From Phyllostachys edulis (Eukaryota; Streptophyta; Magnoliopsida; Poales; Poaceae): DNA of 64,000 nucleotides. Every line of letters starts with the position of its first letter. Position 1 is the first letter of the stretch. The position numbers and the translations under genes were made by a program. The notes beneath the pieces are model-generated. The model was given only the letters and a program-made list of their open reading frames with translations, did not search any database and was not told where the DNA came from. The DNA lies in contig CM070561.1 of assembly GCA_036346405.1 (NCBI GenBank), forward strand, positions 19,748,215 to 19,812,214, read 5' to 3'. Positions 63,632 to 64,000 of the stretch are shown one piece after another.

Positions 63632-64000
63632 TGTCAGGACCCAAAAATACGCACTAGTCCAGGATCACACTAGTGTACACAATGTCAACATAGATGAATA
63701 TCGATCCACACAAAACGAATAATAGAATAAATGAGTAATTTGAATAACAAATAACTGTTGTGACCTTAAGGTTGAGTTTTACATTTATTAAGCCTTGTAG
63801 GGCTGGCAATAATTAAATAAGCAGCAGCGAAACAAATAACTTCAACGGGAACCCATTGATTCACCATAGGCAACCGACTGGGATCAAGACCTAACAATCT
63901 GCACCTTTGTAGAACTCCTCCTCAAAGGCGGACAATGACTCCTCCACTTCTGTTGATTGATTATAGCAAGCATGAGTACACAATCATACTCGCAAGTCAT
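63632..64000 (-). mobile_element. LTR or LTR element entering from the right edge
   Basis: Begins TGTCAGGACCCAAAAATACG and has ACTAGTCCAGGATCACACTAGTG, which matches the inverted end of the element 2 LTR (18850-18920) and the start at 8765. The orientation is therefore minus by comparison. It ends at the window edge in GTACTCGCAAG-like sequence (CACAATCATACTCGCAAGT), typical of this LTR family. Confidence 0.8.

Overview
This window is nuclear DNA from a plant, almost certainly a grass (Poaceae). The one intact host gene has a GC-rich first exon and canonical GT-AG introns. Almost everything else is nested LTR retrotransposons, solo LTRs, a LINE and non-autonomous DNA transposons of kinds familiar from large grass genomes. 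I cannot name the species. Element boundaries below rest on terminal motifs plus target-site duplications (TSDs) read directly from the sequence; family names are by similarity to families I know, not by a search.

Layout, left to right. 1-5.99 kb: an unidentified AT-rich repeat full of TTTTACT motifs, interrupted by a 2.9-kb solo LTR (2133-5050). 6.0-19.4 kb: a plus-strand LINE split twice, first by a 1.35-kb non-autonomous LTR element (6231-7581) and then by a 10.5-kb minus-strand Gypsy element (8765-19277). That Gypsy element itself carries a 294-bp MITE and a deleted plus-strand Gypsy element (15030-18923). 19.4-21.6 kb: unassigned DNA and a truncated LTR. 21.6-39.5 kb: a minus-strand Tat-lineage-like Gypsy element. 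It holds an antisense, intron-bearing accessory ORF with hairpin-unit tandem repeats, and is invaded by three LTR-type insertions (23258-26033, about 27964-31718, 31753-34997).

40.7-56.0 kb: the host gene, which I assembled as ten exons (1,680 nt, 559 codons plus stop). It encodes a P-loop NTPase-like protein of unknown function. Intron 2 is about 12.3 kb and contains a GGATGCACGGACA-TIR element, two hAT-like elements with 8-bp TSDs, two solo LTRs nested in those, and a PIF/Harbinger-like element. 57.0-58.9 kb: three more hAT-like non-autonomous elements downstream. 59.2-63.6 kb: a plus-strand Reina-like Gypsy element broken by TAG and TGA codons, then cut by another LTR (63632 onward) that leaves the window.

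Several insertions can be removed on paper together with one TSD copy, and the interrupted reading then continues (LINE across 6231-7581; Tat-like integrase across 31753-34997). This gives a relative order of insertion. No tRNA, rRNA, CRISPR or bacterial-type features were seen.
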